A stretch of DNA of 6,571 nt from JAYRWN01 sp041917975 (GTDB lineage: Bacteria > Bacteroidota > Bacteroidia > Chitinophagales > Saprospiraceae): contig JAYRWN010000037.1 of assembly GCA_041917975.1 (NCBI GenBank), positions 1 through 6,571 of the forward strand. The letters run 5' to 3'. Made by a program: the position numbers and the translations under genes. The notes beneath the pieces were generated by a model. It saw only the letters and a list, made by a program, of their open reading frames with translations, searched no databases and was not told the origin of the DNA. Positions 6,231-6,571 of this stretch are shown piece after piece (the first letter of the stretch is position 1; each line of letters starts with the position of its first letter).

Positions 6231-6358
6231 GCTAACGGTTGGCGGTATGAAAAGTTGCCGATTGCGGGCGATTCCCTGTCAAGTTACACAAAAGTTAAAG
6301 CGGGCTACAACCCTTGAATAACCTACTATCCCGGCAATTTTTTATACCGCGTGTTAGC
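6231..6358. repeat. Intact attC-like hairpin (long imperfect inverted repeat)
   Basis: The outer cores GCTAAC (6231-6236) and GTTAGC (6353-6358) are perfectly complementary. The inner arms CGGTATGAAAAGTTGCCG (6243-6260) and CGGCAATTTTTTATACCG (6332-6349) pair at all 18 positions if two G-T wobbles are allowed. The spacers between core and arm differ (six against three bases), and the central loop is about 71 nt. Total length, about 128 bp, core-arm-loop layout and position just after a gene stop all resemble an integron attC site. The cores fit the strict consensus only partly, and no integrase is seen. It may also act as a terminator for hxlR. Confidence 0.65.
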
Positions 6359-6383
6359 CTTTCGTTTTTTTATTATTTATACA

Positions 6384-6571
6384 TTAATGGATTGTTTTCA
6401 AAGCAATTTCTTCTTTCTGTTGAATTAATAAATTAAGTCGGGTGTCATTGCTCAAGAAATCCCAGACTAAAATCTTCATCCGATAAATTGTTTGGTTCTA
6501 TTCCAATAAACTGTATACTGCCCTCCTAAATTCTTTTTGAATTCCAAATGAGAATTCTCTAGCTTAGCCAC
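6384..6571 (-). other. Unidentified partial gene end(s) at the right edge, several readings
   Basis: The minus strand has three overlapping readings. One frame enters from the edge and reads VAKLENSHLEFKKNLGGQYT to TGA 6478-6476. A second opens after a TAG and reads SIQFIGIEPNNLSDEDFSLG to TGA 6447-6445; it would follow naturally from the first after a single frameshift near 6520-6530. A third starts at ATG 6479, overlapping the first stop as ATGA, and encodes 31 residues (MKILVWDFLSNDTRLNLLIQ onward) to TAA 6386-6384. I recognise no family. Most likely this is the 3' end of a minus-strand gene in the next cassette, possibly broken. Confidence 0.35.

Overview
The window looks like an accessory region from a member of the Bacteroidota. 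It is AT-rich, and the one clear promoter matches the TTG/TAnnTTTG type of that phylum. Most starts lack a Shine-Dalgarno sequence. The gene families present (NB-ARC/TPR protein, Asp-box lipoprotein, HxlR regulator, SRPBCC and TfoX_N proteins) also fit. I cannot name the species.

Layout. (1) Positions 1-2068, minus strand: an NLR-like STAND gene with an unnamed helical N-terminal domain, an NB-ARC NTPase and kinesin-light-chain-type TPRs that run off the left edge. A frame break near 1519-1563 separates the N-terminal domain from the NTPase. The TPRs are almost identical 126-bp DNA repeats. (2) Positions 2069-2761: a gap with a small open frame broken by TGA just upstream of the NLR gene, a GC-rich patch, and a tandem array of 29-bp palindromic units. 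(3) Positions 2762-4024, minus: a lipoprotein with a sialidase-like beta-propeller, cut by one in-frame TAA. (4) Positions 4048-4786, minus: a group II intron of about 739 nt with no reverse transcriptase. Its domain V carries a 20-nt hairpin insertion. (5) Positions 4787-4913: most of an attC-like hairpin, into which the intron has inserted. (6) Positions 4908-5714, minus: an SRPBCC gene overlapping a TfoX_N gene that is broken by a 10-bp tandem duplication. (7) Positions 5801-6223, plus: a divergent HxlR-type regulator. (8) Positions 6231-6358: a second, intact attC-like hairpin, followed by an unidentified gene end.

How it fits together. The HxlR / SRPBCC / TfoX_N genes form a divergent regulator-target module bounded by attC-like hairpins on both sides, as in integron-type cassettes, although no integrase is visible. 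The lipoprotein gene begins 23 nt after the intron. An NLR-like sensor of the kind often linked to anti-phage immunity lies beyond it. Three genes are interrupted by a frameshift, a nonsense codon and a small duplication, and a fourth short frame contains an in-frame stop. The region therefore looks like a partly decayed gene-capture zone, unless some of the breaks are sequencing errors.
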